From Candidatus Competibacteraceae bacterium (GTDB lineage: Bacteria > Pseudomonadota > Gammaproteobacteria > Competibacterales > JAHEDQ01), in assembly GCA_024641125.1 (NCBI GenBank), contig JAHEDQ010000004.1:1-54217 (forward strand): DNA of 54,217 nt, in the 5' to 3' direction. The position numbers and the translations under genes are program-made. The notes beneath the pieces are model-generated. The model saw only the letters and a list, made by a program, of their open reading frames with translations. It was not told where the DNA came from and made no database searches. Shown here one piece after another: positions 54,174 to 54,217 of this stretch (its first letter is position 1; each line of letters opens with the position of its first letter).

Positions 54174-54217
54174 GCCGCCCTAATCCGGTGCCCATTTGAA
54201 CAACCCGGCACCCAGGG

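Overview
The window is GC-rich chromosomal DNA that reads as a gammaproteobacterium. Three core blocks keep a gammaproteobacterial gene order: dsbD-aroQ-accB-accC-prmA-dusB-fis-purH-purD, ppx/gppA-rhlB-trxA-rho, and HAD/rppH/ptsP. A group 1 [NiFe] hydrogenase of the Isp type, the arrangement known from purple sulfur bacteria such as Thiocapsa and Allochromatium, suggests a Chromatiales-like facultative or anaerobic sulfur/hydrogen oxidiser. The species cannot be fixed from the sequence alone. I see no rRNA, tRNA, CRISPR array, prophage or intact insertion sequence.

Layout. 1-4.3 kb (minus): glnE-ilvE-small zinc-ribbon gene, ending at a palindromic repeat. 4.4-10.2 kb (minus): hydrogenase maturation operon hypC-A-B-D-F-E with overlapping genes. 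10.2-10.4 kb: a divergent control region with an FNR-type box placed for a class II promoter. 10.4-16.5 kb (plus): maturation protease, HupH/HyaF-like protein, hydS, isp1, isp2, hydL and a tiny HupE-like membrane protein, closed by a bidirectional terminator. 16.6-18.6 kb (minus): groES-groEL under a perfect CIRCE operator. 19-22.6 kb: fxsA, then dsbD and a TlpA-like lipoprotein. 22.7-30.7 kb (plus): aroQ, accBC, prmA, dusB, fis, purH, purD. 30.8-33.5 kb (plus): minor pilins pilV, pilW and a long PilX-like protein. 33.5-41.5 kb: rho, trxA, rhlB, ppx, sixA, phoR, phoB. 42-44.8 kb (plus): rubrerythrin, HdrD/GlpC-like Fe-S protein, encapsulated-ferritin-like protein (EncFtn) and DUF3501. 44.8-54.1 kb: ptsP, rppH, two hemerythrin-like genes, a HAD phosphatase, a MATE transporter and glgP.

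How the genes work together. HypA-F and the HydD protease build and insert the NiFe(CN)2CO centre. HydSL oxidises hydrogen and passes electrons through the DsrK/HdrD-like Isp2 to the NarI-like cytochrome b Isp1, and so to quinone or a thiol/disulfide pathway. Redox stress genes are plentiful (rubrerythrin, EncFtn, hemerythrins, DsbD/TlpA, thioredoxin), which suits a microaerobic or fluctuating-oxygen lifestyle.

The most unusual layer is a set of short non-coding palindromic repeats, at least four families, nearly all in gene junctions: a 128-bp repeat in two copies, a 130-bp repeat in two copies plus a fragment, a 142-bp element with 18-bp terminal inverted repeats, a 265-bp MITE-like element between dusB and fis, and a 289-bp inverted-repeat element between phoB and phoR whose internally empty version lies upstream of glgP. 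The strongest candidate for a little-described protein system is the rubrerythrin/Fe-S protein/EncFtn/DUF3501 operon, in which EncFtn lacks an encapsulin-targeting tail.
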